The position numbers were made by a program, and so were the translations under genes. Shown in pieces: positions 1 to 11,200 of a stretch of 64,000 nucleotides of DNA; position 1 is the stretch's first letter, and each line of letters starts with the position of its first letter. The notes below the pieces were generated by a model. The model was not told the DNA's origin. It made no database searches and worked only from the letters and a program-made list of their open reading frames with translations. Source of the stretch: Aulostomus chinensis (lineage: Eukaryota > Chordata > Actinopteri > Syngnathiformes > Aulostomidae); the NCBI GenBank assembly GCA_037954235.1, contig JBBMOA010000001.1, positions 36,740,574 through 36,804,573 of the forward strand, in the 5' to 3' direction.

Positions 1-304
1 AACAGACAAACATAGAAACATTGTTTCAGCTTCTGATCAAACAATAACATGTTCTTGATTGTTTGTCATGTTCTATTAATCAGACTGATGATCTCTGGAT
101 GTTCTAGGAGGGGGGTCTGTTTCTGATGAAGCCTGTTTGGTCTGGGGGGGTTAAGATGGTGGGGCTGTTTCAGTTCTAGTGCTGAAGGCTTTCACCATGA
201 CAGTCAGACTCTCCTCTGTCCTTCATGGTCCCTCAAATGTGCAGTGTGGACCTCACACACTGAATTTAGCCTGAAAACTCTTCATGAAAAGCAGGAGACT
301 CAGA

Positions 305-378
305 GTCTCTGTGGCGCAATTGGTCAGCGCGCTCGGCTGTTAACCGAGAGGCTGGTGGTTCGAGCCCACCCAGGGACG
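305..378 (+). tRNA. tRNA-Asn(GTT)
   Basis: This is a 74-nt cloverleaf with anticodon GTT in a CTGTTAA loop closed by CTCGG/CCGAG. The acceptor stem is GTCTCTG with CAGGGAC, the T stem is GGTGG/CCACC, and the T loop is TTCGAGC. The A and B box regions match vertebrate tRNA-Asn. It should be transcribed by RNA polymerase III and decode AAC/AAU. I see no lesion. Its duplicate at 39693 is damaged. Confidence 0.93.
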
Positions 379-1450
379 ATGAACAGGCTCTACTGGTGCT
401 TAGGAGTTGCTGCGTTAATGATCTGAATGTGGACGGACAGACTGACCCTCCACAGCAGACTCATGTGACGGATCTCTTGATGAGACGCTTCAGTGTTAAA
501 TTTAGTCGTCGTGTGTCATGCAGTGTTGAGGAGGCCTGCTGGCTGTGGGTAAAGTGGGGGCTCAGAGTTTGTGGAGTGGGCTCTGGAGTGAAGGGGGTCA
601 CTGTTTGGTTCTCAGATGCTCCAGCTCAGGTTAGCGAGGTGGTGGAGAAACCAGTGAGAGCTCTGCCAGCTGGAGCCTCTTGGGTCCTGGGAGGCTTCAC
701 TCCTGGAGGTGGAAATGATGAGGAGTTTTAAAATCTGCTCCTCTTTCACGCTGACTTGTTTTCTAGGGTTCCCTCTTTTATTCTCCTGGAGATCAAGAGG
801 ATCCTGCCATGTTTGTCCAGGAGACCCACAGCACAACAGTCAGTGAATGGGGATGCAGGCAGGCTTTTAATGGGGGTCATTTGAAGTCCCAAGTCCAGTT
901 GGAGCAGAGGGTGGAGTTTGATTCTCCAGGAGTTTTTGTTGTTGTTTTTTTCACCAGTTTCTTTTGATTTGGAGGAAATCATTCCAGGTGTTTGAAAGAC
1001 GGTGAGAGCAACTTTGGAAAATGTTCAACTTGTGTTTTTAAATGTCTTTGCACCAACAAATGGTGGACAGGACAGCTTTTGAGACATTTTAATGCCACCG
1101 TTCAACAGTGAATCTGCTGGTTTCCTGTTTTTAGGAGCTGATGGGAGCTGCACAGAGAAGCTCTTTGAGACAGGAACCATTCAGAGCTCCACCCTGCTTC
1201 TTCCAGCAGGATCCACAGATCCACCAACACACCAGCTGTTTGATGTGTGGAGGCTTTTGACCAGGATTCCTAGACAGCACAGCTGGACTCACGCAACAGC
1301 TAACTTGTTAGCACCGACTAGACAGGAGCGCTTCTATGGTTTTACTCAGTGGTTCAATTTTTTAAGAGATGTCCCATTCAGCCTGTGGGTTTGAGTGATC
1401 ACTCTTCAGTCTCCTGTTCTGTTTTATTAAAATATTCATTTAAAAGCTCC

Positions 1451-1697
1451 TGAGAGAGAGGGGGGGGGGACAGAGAGGGGGGGGAGAGAGAGGGAGAGAG
1501 AGAGAGAGGGAGAGAGAGATAGAGGGAGGGAGAGAGAGAGGGAGAGGGAGAGAGAGATAGAGGGAGGGAGAGAGATAGAGGGAGGGAGAGAGAGAGAGGG
1601 TGGGAGGGAGGGAGAGAGAGAGAGAGAGGGTGGGAGGGAGGGAGAGAGAGGGAGGGAGGGAGGGAGAGAGAGATAGAGGGAGGGAGAGAGAGAGAGG
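1451..1697 (+). repeat. GA-rich simple repeat (polypurine tract)
   Basis: About 245 bases of almost pure G and A made of interleaved GAGA, GGGA and GATA-GGGA blocks. The complementary strand reads open as Ser/Leu/Pro-rich frames, which are artefacts of composition. The duplicate tract at 40871-41040 is shorter and arranged differently, so the tract has changed length since the block was duplicated. Confidence 0.95.
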
Positions 1698-2403
1698 ATC
1701 AAACTGATCTCAAACTTGACTTCAAAATTCTGATTCTAATCATTTGTACTCCTTGATAGATTCATCACTACAGTGTCATAGAGGGTCCATTACTATTGCA
1801 GTATATTAAAGAATATAAGAACGAGGTTACCATCCATGGAAATATAGTATTTCATGTATTGCAGTATATTTTCAAAGATATAACACTTTAATTTTTTTTA
1901 ATAAGAGAGGCTTTAATGTCTGTCTTTGATGTCTAAACTCTGACTCTGATGTCATTGGTGGTGACTGAACTCTACCCCCTGACAGACTGGGAAGGCTCCT
2001 ATTGGTGATGTCATCATAAATACATGAAGGTCTTGTTTCAATGTTTTAACATTAAAGCTCATCTTAGTAAAACAATCAAGTTACCTGAACTAAGTTCTTG
2101 AAAAAAATGACTGTGACTGACTTAAATAAATCAAATCTACTTCAAAGTTCCTTCTATGGTCATAAGTCGGCCATTTTAAGTGTACTTGTAGTTCCAGAAC
2201 ATTCCAAGAGGAGATGATATGAATCATTTTGTTAGATGAACTCAGTTCCTCTGCTTTGATGTTGGTGGACCGAGGGGAGTTTGCCTGAACCTGCTTGGAC
2301 CTGCTGGCTCCTGCTCAGTCCCTCACTCAGCCTCACTCAGCCTCAGCAGCACCACTCCACTGAGGCCTGATTCAGGTTCCTAGCAACCAAATAGGAGGAG
2401 AGC

Positions 2404-2455
2404 TGAACCTTCTTGCTGGGAGGCCACAGTGCTGACCACTGCACCATTGTGTCCC
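2404..2455 (-). repeat. tRNA-derived SINE head fragment
   Basis: On the minus strand this reads as the 5' end of the SINE seen in full at 33489-33834: an A-box-like stretch (TGGTGCAGTGGTCAGCAC) followed by CTGTGGCCTC and CAGCAAGAAGGTTC. The body of the SINE is absent. The same fragment lies at 41758-41809 in the duplicate block, so it predates the duplication. Confidence 0.7.
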
Positions 2456-2526
2456 CTGAAAATGCCACCACCTTGTTGGGCTTTTCTGTAACAGCAAGGA
2501 CACATGAACACAGCAGCTTCTTCACA

Positions 2527-2599
2527 GGGCTGGTGGCGCAATGGATAACGAGTCTGACTACGGATCAGAAGATTCTAGGTTCAACTCCTGGCCAGCTCG
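2527..2599 (+). tRNA. tRNA-Arg(ACG)
   Basis: A 73-nt cloverleaf. The acceptor is GGGCTGG with CCAGCTC, the anticodon stem is CTGA/TCAG-type with anticodon ACG in the CTACGGA loop, the T stem is CTAGG/CCTGG and the T loop is TTCAACT. It closely matches vertebrate tRNA-Arg(ACG). One D-stem position is mismatched (GCGC against GAGT), so the gene may be weakened. The duplicate at 41881 has anticodon TCG instead. Confidence 0.87.
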
Positions 2600-2814
2600 C
2601 TTTGAACTTTATACTGAGAAGATGAAGTGAGAACCAGTGATCAAAGTCACTGAAGTCCTCCCAGGTTCCCTCCTTGTCTGCTGGAAACACGAACACATGA
2701 ATGATCCTGCTACCTCTCATGTTAAGCTGCACTTGACAGTGACAGCAGGAGAACAAAAATCCCAGTGTGTCATCAACATTTCCTGTCAAATCAATGATAG
2801 AAGCTGTTGAGTTT

Positions 2815-3240
2815 CTGGATCAGAACAAGGAGAAACCCACCCCTCACAGCCAGAAAAGCAATCTGTTATACGCTGTCAGATGCAGTGAGGCCTGCACGGA
2901 TCTCTACATAAGGGAAACCAAACAGCCCCTCAACAAGCGCATGGCCCAACATAGAAGAGCCAACTCTGGAGGACAGGACTCAGCGGTTTTCCTCCACCTC
3001 AAGGAGGAAAGCCACTCCTTCCAGGACGACCATGTCCAAATACTCGACAGAGAGGACAGATGGTTTGAAAGAGGAGTTAAAGAAGCCATCCACGTCAGGA
3101 TAGAGAAACCATCTTTGAACAGAGGAGGTGGACTGCGACATTTCCTTTCACCTATTTACAACCAAGTCCTTTCAAAACTTCCCCAAAGAGCTCAGCTGAA
3201 AGACCCATGTGGAACGGCTGATGCCAGCACAGCCCATTAG
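2815..3240 (+). pseudogene. GIY-YIG endonuclease C-terminal part of a retroelement (Penelope-like?)
   Basis: An open frame runs from about 2767 to a TAG at 3238-3240. From about residue 33 it has the look of a GIY-YIG nuclease: LLYAV near residues 33-37, DLYIRETKQPL near 45-55 (the YIG motif reads YIR), basic KRMAQHRR near 57-64, DREDRWFERGVKEA near 94-107, and KPSLNRGGG near 114-122. This arrangement is common at the C-terminus of reverse transcriptases of Penelope-like elements in fish, where it nicks the target. The reverse transcriptase part is missing, so this is a 5'-truncated copy. The clade is inferred from recognition and could be another GIY-YIG retroelement. The changed glycine suggests it is inactive. 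Confidence 0.6.
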
Positions 3241-3530
3241 CATCTGAGTGGTCGGTGAAACTCCCTAACGACCACCCCTGAAAATCCCTGACACCTCACA
3301 ACAAATGTCGTTTGGGGAGGCCAGGTGAGTCTCGGGAGGGTCGTTTCCACCACAATAGCACTGACCACTCCCACATAGGTTTATAAGCTGGAGTTTCCAC
3401 ACTCTTCACTAGAACTGAAGAAGCCTCTCGGATGAGAGGTGAAACGTCTTCAAGATAAACTTACGTCCAGTTGACCAGATTTTACTTCGCTTCGATCTAC
3501 GATGACCTGGATGAATGAGAACCTACACAT
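3241..3530 (+). repeat. 3' untranslated part of the same retroelement
   Basis: Non-coding stretch between the GIY-YIG stop and the satellite. It holds a perfect 6-bp hairpin at 3424-3439 (CCTCTC, loop GGAT, GAGAGG) followed by GTGAAACGTCTTC, a motif I recognise as widespread near the 3' ends of fish retroelements. No gene is seen. The satellite starts at about 3531. Confidence 0.5.
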
Positions 3531-5264
3531 ACATTACTGTCAGCATCATTTTGAGTTTATTAGCAATTCTTACGACATCACTGTCCCATCAGTTTGAGAT
3601 CATTACCAATTCTTCTGACATCACTGTCGCATTATTTTGAGATCTTTAGCAATTCTCACGACATCACTGTAGCATTAAATTGAGTTCATTCGCAACTCTT
3701 ACTACATGACTGTCAGCATCACTTTGAGGTTGTTCGAAACTCTTACTACATTACTGTAAGCATCACTGAGTTGATTAGCAACTATCACTACATTACTGTT
3801 AGCATCATGTTGAGTTCATTAGCAATTCTTACGACATCACTGTCCCATCAGTTTGAGATCATTACCAATTCTTCTGACATCACTGTCGCATTATTTTGAG
3901 ATCTTTAGCAATTCTTCTGACATCACTGTCGCATTATTTTGAGGTTCAAAGCAACTCTTACTACTTTACTGTTGCATTATTTTAAGGTTCGTAGCAACTC
4001 TTACTACATTACTGTCAGCATCACTTTAACTTTATTAGCAACTATCACTACATTACTATTAGCATCATTTTGATGTTCGTAGCAACTCTTACTACATGAC
4101 TGTCAGCATCACTTTGAGGTTGTTCGAAACTCTTACTACATTACTGTAAGCATCACTGAGTTAATTAGCAACTATCACTACATTACTGTTAGCATCATTT
4201 TGCGTTCATTAGTAATTCTTCCGACATCACTGTAGCAATATTTTGAGGTTCGTAGCAACTTTTACTACATTACTGTTGCATTATTAAAAGGTTCGTAGCA
4301 ACTCTTACTACATTACTGTCAGCATCACTTTGAGTTTATTAGCAACTATCTCTACATTACTGTTCGCATCATTTTGAGTTTATCAGCAATTCTTACGACA
4401 TCACTGTAGCATTAAATTGAGGTTCGTAGCAACTCTTACTTAATGACTGTCAGCATCACTTTGAGGTTGTTCGAAACTCTTACTACATTACTGTCAGCAT
4501 CACTGAGTTTCTTAGCAACTATCACTACATTACTGTTAGCATCATCTTGAGTTCATTAGCAATTCTTCCGACATCACTGTCGCAATATTTTTAGGTTCGT
4601 AGCAACTCTTACTACATGACTGTCAGCATCACTTTGAGGTTGTTCGAAACAATTACTACATTACTGTAAGCATCACTGAGTTAATGAACAACTATCACTA
4701 CATTACTGTGAGCATCATTTTGAGTTCATTAGCAATTCTTCCGAAATCACTGTCGCAATATTTTGAGGTTCGTAGCAACTTTTACTACATTTCTGTCAGC
4801 ATCACTTTGAGGTAATTCGAAACTTTCACTCCATTACTGTTAGCATCATTTTGAGTTCATTAGCAACTCTTACTACATGACTGTCAGCATCACTTTGAGG
4901 TTGTTCGAAACACTTACTACATTACTGAAAGCATCACTGAGTTAATTAGCAACTATCACTACATTACTGTTAGCATCATTTTGAGTTCATGAGCAATTCC
5001 TACGACATCACTGTCCCATCAGTTTGAGATCATTACCAATTCTTCTGACATCACTGTCGCATTATTTTGAGGTTCGAAGCAACTTTTACTACTTTACTGT
5101 TGCATTATTTTGAGGTTCATAGCAACTCCTACTACATGACTGTCAGCATCACTGAGTTTATTAGAAACTATCACTACATTACTGTTAGCATCATTTTGAG
5201 GTTAGAAGCAACTGTCACTACATGAGTGTCAGCATCACTTTGAGGTTGTTCGAAACTCTTACTA
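3531..5264 (+). repeat. 43-44 bp satellite, subtype A, plus orientation
   Basis: Tandem monomers of 43-44 bp (some 39 bp) such as TTCGTAGCAACTCTTACTAC followed by ATTACTGTCAGCATCACTTTGAGG. Different monomer variants alternate in a semi-regular order, giving a higher-order structure. Stop codons and changing frame show it is non-coding. The array flips orientation at about 5265. Confidence 0.95.
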
Positions 5265-8200
5265 CGAATCTAACAGTAATGGAGTGAAACTTTCGAATAA
5301 CCTCAAAGTGATGCTGACAGTAATGTAGTAAGTGTTGCTACGAACCTCAAAATAATGCGACAGTAATGTAGTACAAGTTGCTTCGAACCTCAAAATATTG
5401 CGACAGTGATGTCGGAAGAATTGCTAATGAACTCAAGATGATGCTAACAGTAATGTAGTGATAGTTGCTAAGAAACTCAGTGATGATTCCAGTAATTTAG
5501 TGATACTTGCTAATAAAATCAAAGTGATGCTGACAGTAATGTAGTAAGAGTTGCTACGAACCTCAAAATATTGCGACAGTGATGTCGGAAGAATTGCTAA
5601 TGAACTCAAAATGATGCTAACAGTAATGTAGTGATAGTTGCTAATCAACTCAGTGATGCTTACAGTAATGTAGTAAGTGTTTCAAATAACCTCAAAGTGA
5701 TGCTGACAGTCATGTAGTAAGAGTTGCTACGAACCTCAAAATAAAGCGACAGTAATGTAGTAAAAGTTGCTACGAACCTCAAAATATTGCGACAGTGATG
5801 TCGGAAGAATTGCTAATGAACTCAAAATGATGCTAACAGTAATGGAGTGAACGTTTCGAATAACCTCAAAGTGATGCTGACAGTCTTGTACTAAGAGTTG
5901 CTATGAACCTCAAAATAATGCGACAGTGATGTCGGAAGAATTGCTAATGATCTCAAAATGATGCGACAGTGATGTAGTAAGAATTGCTAATGAACTCAAA
6001 ATGATGCTACAGTGATGTCGTGAGAATTGCTCATAAACTCAAATAATGAAAACACTAATGTAGTGATAGTTGCTAAAAAACTCAAAGTGATGCTGACAGT
6101 AATGTAGTAAGAGTTGCTACGAACCTTAAAATAATGCAACAATAATGTAGTAAGAGTTGCTACGAACCTCAAAATAATGCGACAGCGATGTCAGAAGAAA
6201 TGCTAAAGATCTCAAAATGATGCGACAGTGATTTAGTAAGAATTGCTCATGAACTCAAAATGATGCTAACAGTAATGGAGTGAATGTTTCGAATAACCTC
6301 AAAGTGATGCTGAGAGTCATGTACTAAGAGTTGGTACGAACCTCAAAATAATGCGACAGTAATGTCAGAAGAATTGCTAATGATCTCAAAATGATGCGAC
6401 AGTGATGTAGTAAGAATTGCTAATGAACTCAAAATGATTCTAATGGTAATGGAGTGACAAATTCGAATAACCTCAAAGTGATGCTTACAGTCATGTAGTA
6501 AGTGTTGCTACGAACCTCAAAATCATGCGACAGTAATGTAGTAAAAGTTGCTACGAACCTCAAAATATTGCGACAGTGATATCGGAAGAATTGCTAATGA
6601 ACTCAAAATGATGCTACCAGTAATGTCGTGAAAGTTGCTAATCAACTCAGTGATGCTTACAGTAATGTAGTAAGTGTTTCGAATAACCTCAAAGTGATGC
6701 TGACAGTCATGTAGTAAGAGTTGCTATGAACCTCAAAATAATGCGACGGTGATGTCAGAAGAATTGCTAAAGATCTCAAAATGATGCGACAGTGATTTAG
6801 TAAGAATTGCTCATGAACTCAAAATGATGCTAACAGTAATGGAGAGAACGTTTCGAATAACCTCAAAGTGATGCTGACAGTCATGTACTAAGAGTTGCTA
6901 CGAACCTCAGAATAATGCGACAGTAATGTAGTAAAAGTTGCTACGAACCTTAAAATATTGCGACAGTGATGTCGGAAGAATTGCTCATGAACTTAAAATG
7001 ATGCTAACAGTAATGTAGTGATAGTTGCTAATCAAGTCAGTGATGCTTACAGTAATGTAGTAAGAGTTTCGAACAACCTCAAAGTGATGCTGACAGTCAT
7101 TTAGTAAGAGTTGCTAATGAACTGATATTCAATGCTACAGTGATGTCGTGAGAATTGCTCATAAACCCAAAATGATGCTAACAGTAATGTAGTGATAGTT
7201 GCTAAAAAACTCAAAGTGATGCTGACAGTAATGTAGTAAGAGTTACTACGAACGTCAAAATAATGTGACAGTGATGTCAGAAGAATTGCTAATGATCTCA
7301 AAATGATGCGACAGTGATGGAGTGAAAGTTTCGAATAACCTCAAAGTGATGCTTACAGTCATGTAGTTAGTGTTGCTACGAACCTCAAAATAATGCAACA
7401 GTAATGTAGTAAAAGTTGCTACGAACCTCAAAATAATGCGACAGTAATGTAGTAAAAGTTGCTACGAACCTCAAAATATTGCGACAGTGATGTCTGAAGA
7501 ATTGCTAATGAACTCAAAATGATGCTAACAGTAATGTAGTGGTAGTTGCTAATCAAGTCAGTGATGCTTACAGTAATATAGTAAGTGTTTCAAATAACCT
7601 CAAAGTGATGCTGACAGTCATGTAGTAAAAGTTGCTACGAACCTCAAAATATTGCGACAGTGATGTCGGAAGAATTGCTCATGAACTCAAAATGATGCTA
7701 ACAGTAATGTAGTGATAGTTGCTAATCAAGTCAGTGATGCTTACAGTAATGTAGTAAGTGTTTCGAATAACCTCAAAGTGATGCTGACAGTCATGTAGTA
7801 AGAGTTTATCCGAACCTCAAAATAATGCGACAGTAATGTAGTAAAAGTTGCTACGAACCTAAAAATATTGCGACAGTGATGTCGGAAGAATTTCTAATGA
7901 ACTCAAAATGATGCTAACAGTAATGTAGTGATAGTTGCTCATCAAGTCAGTGATGCTTACAGTAATGTAGTAAGTGTTTCGAATAACCTCAAAGTGATGC
8001 TCGAAGTCATGTGGTAAGAGTTGCTACGAACCTCAATATAATTCAACAGTAATATAGTAAAAGTTGCTACGGACCTCAAAATATTGCGACAGTGATGTCG
8101 GAAGAATTGCTACTGAACTCAAAATGATGCTAAAAGTAATGGAGTGAAACTTTCGAATAACCTCAAAGTGATGCTGACAGTCATGTAGTAAGTGTTGCTA

Positions 8201-11200
8201 ATAACCTCAAAATAATGCGAAAGTAATGTAGTAAAAGTTGCTACGAACCTCAAAATATTGCGACAGTGATGTCGGAAGAATTGCTAATGAACTCAAGATG
8301 ATGCTAACAGTAATGGAGTGAAACTTTCGAATAACCTCAAAGTGATGCTGACAGTAATGTAGTAAGAGTTGCTCCGAACCTCAAAATCATGCGACAGTAA
8401 TATAGTCAAAGTTGCTACGAACCTCAAAATATTGCGACAGTGATGTCGGAAGAATTGCTCATGAACTCAAGATGATGCTAACAGTAATGTAGTGATAGTT
8501 GCTAAGAAACTCAGTGATGCTTACAGTAATGTAGTAAGAGTTCCGAACAACCTCAAAGTGATGCTGACAGTCATTTAATAAGAGTTGCTAATGAACTCAA
8601 TTTAATGCTACAGTGATGTCGTGAGAATTGCTCAACAACTCAAAATTATGCTAACAGTAATGTAGTGATAGTTGCTAATAAACTCAAAGTGATGCTGACA
8701 GTAATGTAGTATGAGTTGCTACGAACCTTAAAATAATGCAACAATAATGTAGTAAGAGTTGCTACGAACCTCAAAATATTGCGACAGTGATGTCGGAAGA
8801 ATTGCTCATGAACTCAAGATGATGCTAACAGTAATGGAGTTAAACTTTCGATTAACCTCAAAGTGATGCTGACAGTCATGTAGTAAGTGTTGCTACGAAC
8901 CTCAAAATAATGCGACAGTAATGTAGTAAAAGTTGCTACGAACCTCAAAATAATGCGACAGTAATGTAGTAAAAGTTGCTACGAACCTCAAAATATTGCG
9001 ACAGTGATGTCGTGAGAATTGCTCAACAACTCTAAATGATGCTAACAGTAATGTAGTGATAGTTGCGAATGAACTCAAAGTGATGCTGACAGTAATGTAG
9101 TAAGAGTTGCTATGAACCTTAAAATAATGCAACAGTAATGTAGTAAGAGTTGCTACGAAACTCAAAATATTGCAACAGTGATGTCGGAAGAAATGCTACT
9201 GATCTCAAAATCATGCGACAGTGATGTAGTAAGAATTGCTAATGAACTCAAAATGATGCTAACAGTAATGGAGTGAAACTTGCGAATAACCTCAAAGTGA
9301 TGCTTACAGTCATGTAGGAAGTGTTGCTACGAACCTCAAAATAATGCGACAGTAATGTAGTAAAAGTTGCTACGAACCTCAAAATATTGCGACAGTGATG
9401 TCGGAAAAATTGCTAATGAACTCAAAATGATGCTAACAGTAATGTAGTGATAGTTGCTAATCAACTCAGTGATGCTTACAGTAATGTAGTAAGTGTTTCG
9501 AAAAACCTCAAAGTGATTCTGACAGTCATGTAGTAAGAGTTGCTACGAACCTCAATATAATGCGACAGTAATGCAGTAAAAGTGGCTACGAACCTCAAAA
9601 TATTGCGACAGTGATGTCGGAAGAATTGATAATGAACTTAAAATGATGCTAACAGTAATGTAGTGATAGTTGCTAATCAACTCAGTGATGCTTACAGTAA
9701 TGTAGTAAGTGTTTCGAATAACCTCAAAGTGATGGTGACAGTCATTAGGAAGAGTTGCTACGAACCTCAAAATAATGCAACAGTGATGTCGGAAGAATTG
9801 CTAAAGATCTCAAAATATTGCGACAGTGATGTCGGAAGAATTGCTAATGAACTCAAGATGATGCTAACAGTAATGGAGTGAAACTTTCAAATAACCTCAA
9901 AGTGATGCTGACAGTAATGGAGGAAGAGTTGCAAATAACCTCAAAATAATGCGACAGTAATGTAGTAAAAGTCGCTACGAACCTCAAAATATTGCGACAG
10001 TGATGTCGGAAGAATTGCTAATGAACTCAAGATGATGCTAACAGTAATGTAGTGATAGTTGCTAAGAAACTCAGTGATGCTTACAGTAATGTAGTAAGAG
10101 TTTCGAACAACCTCAAAGTGATGCTGACAGTCATTTCGTAAGAGTTGCGAATGAACTCAATTTAATGCTACAGTGATGTCGTGAGAATTGCTCAACAACT
10201 CAAAATGATGCTAACAGTAATGTAGTGATAGTTGCTAATCAACTCAGTGATGCTTACAGTAATGTAGTAAGTGTTTCGAATAACCTCAAAGTGATGCTGA
10301 CAGTCATGTAGTAAGAGTTGCTACGAACCTCAAAATGATGCGACAGTGATGTCAGAAGAATTGGGAAGGATCTCAAAATGATGCTAAAAGGAATGGAGTG
10401 AACGTTTCGATTAACCTCAAATGATGCTGACAGTCATGTACTAAGAGTTGGTACGAACCTCAATATAATGCGACAGTAATGTAGTAAAAGTTGCTACGAA
10501 CCTCAAAATATTGCAACAGTGATGTCGGAAGAATTGCTAATGAACTTAAGATGATGCTAACAGTAATGTAGTGGTAGTTGCTAATCAACTCAGTGATGCT
10601 TACAGTAATGTAGTAAGTGTTTCGAATAACCTCAAAGTGATGCTGACAGTCATGTAGTAAGAGTTGCTACGAACCTCAAAATGATGCGACAGTGATGTCA
10701 GAAGAATTGGTAAGGATCTCAAAATGATGCTAACAGGAATGGAGTGAACGTTTCGATTAACCTCAAATGATGCTGACAGTCATGTACTAAGAGTTGGTAC
10801 GAACCTCAATATAATGCGACAGTAATGTAGTAAAAGTTGCTACGAACCTCAAAATATTGCAACAGTGATGTCGGAAGAATTGCTAATGAACTTAAGATGA
10901 TGCTAACAGTAATGTAGTGGTAGTTGCTAATCAACTCAGTGATGCTTACAGTAATGTAGTAAGTGTTTCGAATAACCTCAAAGTGATGGTGACAGTCATG
11001 TAGTAAGAGTTGCTACGAACCTCAAAATAATGCGACAGTGATGTCAGAAGAATTGGTAAGGATCTCAAAATGATGCTAACAGGAATGGAGTGAACGTTTC
11101 GATTAACCTCAAATGATGCTGACAGTCATGTACTAAGAGTTGGTACGAACCTCAATATAATGCGACAGTAATGTAGTAAAAGTTGCTACGAACCTCAAAA

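Larger units (their letters stand above)
1..2812 (+). repeat. Low-copy segmental duplication, copy 1 (tRNA-Asn/tRNA-Arg block)
   Basis: This block matches 39390-42165 in the same orientation almost base for base, including both tRNAs, the GA tract and a SINE head fragment. It may extend left beyond the window. Copy 1 lacks about 80 bp present near 40125-40200 and has different sequence at about 402-460. Apart from the tRNAs and repeats listed separately, I see no gene in 379-1450 or 1698-2403; the short open frames there have no recognisable domain. The match stops at about 2812, where copy 1 runs into a retroelement fragment and copy 2 into unrelated sequence. Confidence 0.9.

Noticed and set aside
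1436..1702. Minus-strand Ser/Leu/Pro-rich open frame over the GA tract
   Set aside because: It is low-complexity translation of a polypurine repeat. The duplicate tract has a different length and phase.
3423..3460. Possible hammerhead ribozyme (GGATGAGAGG...GTGAAACGTC), since Penelope-like elements often carry one
   Set aside because: The conserved CTGATGA core reads CGGATGA and the same bases form a simple CCTCTC/GAGAGG hairpin, so the catalytic fold is not supported.
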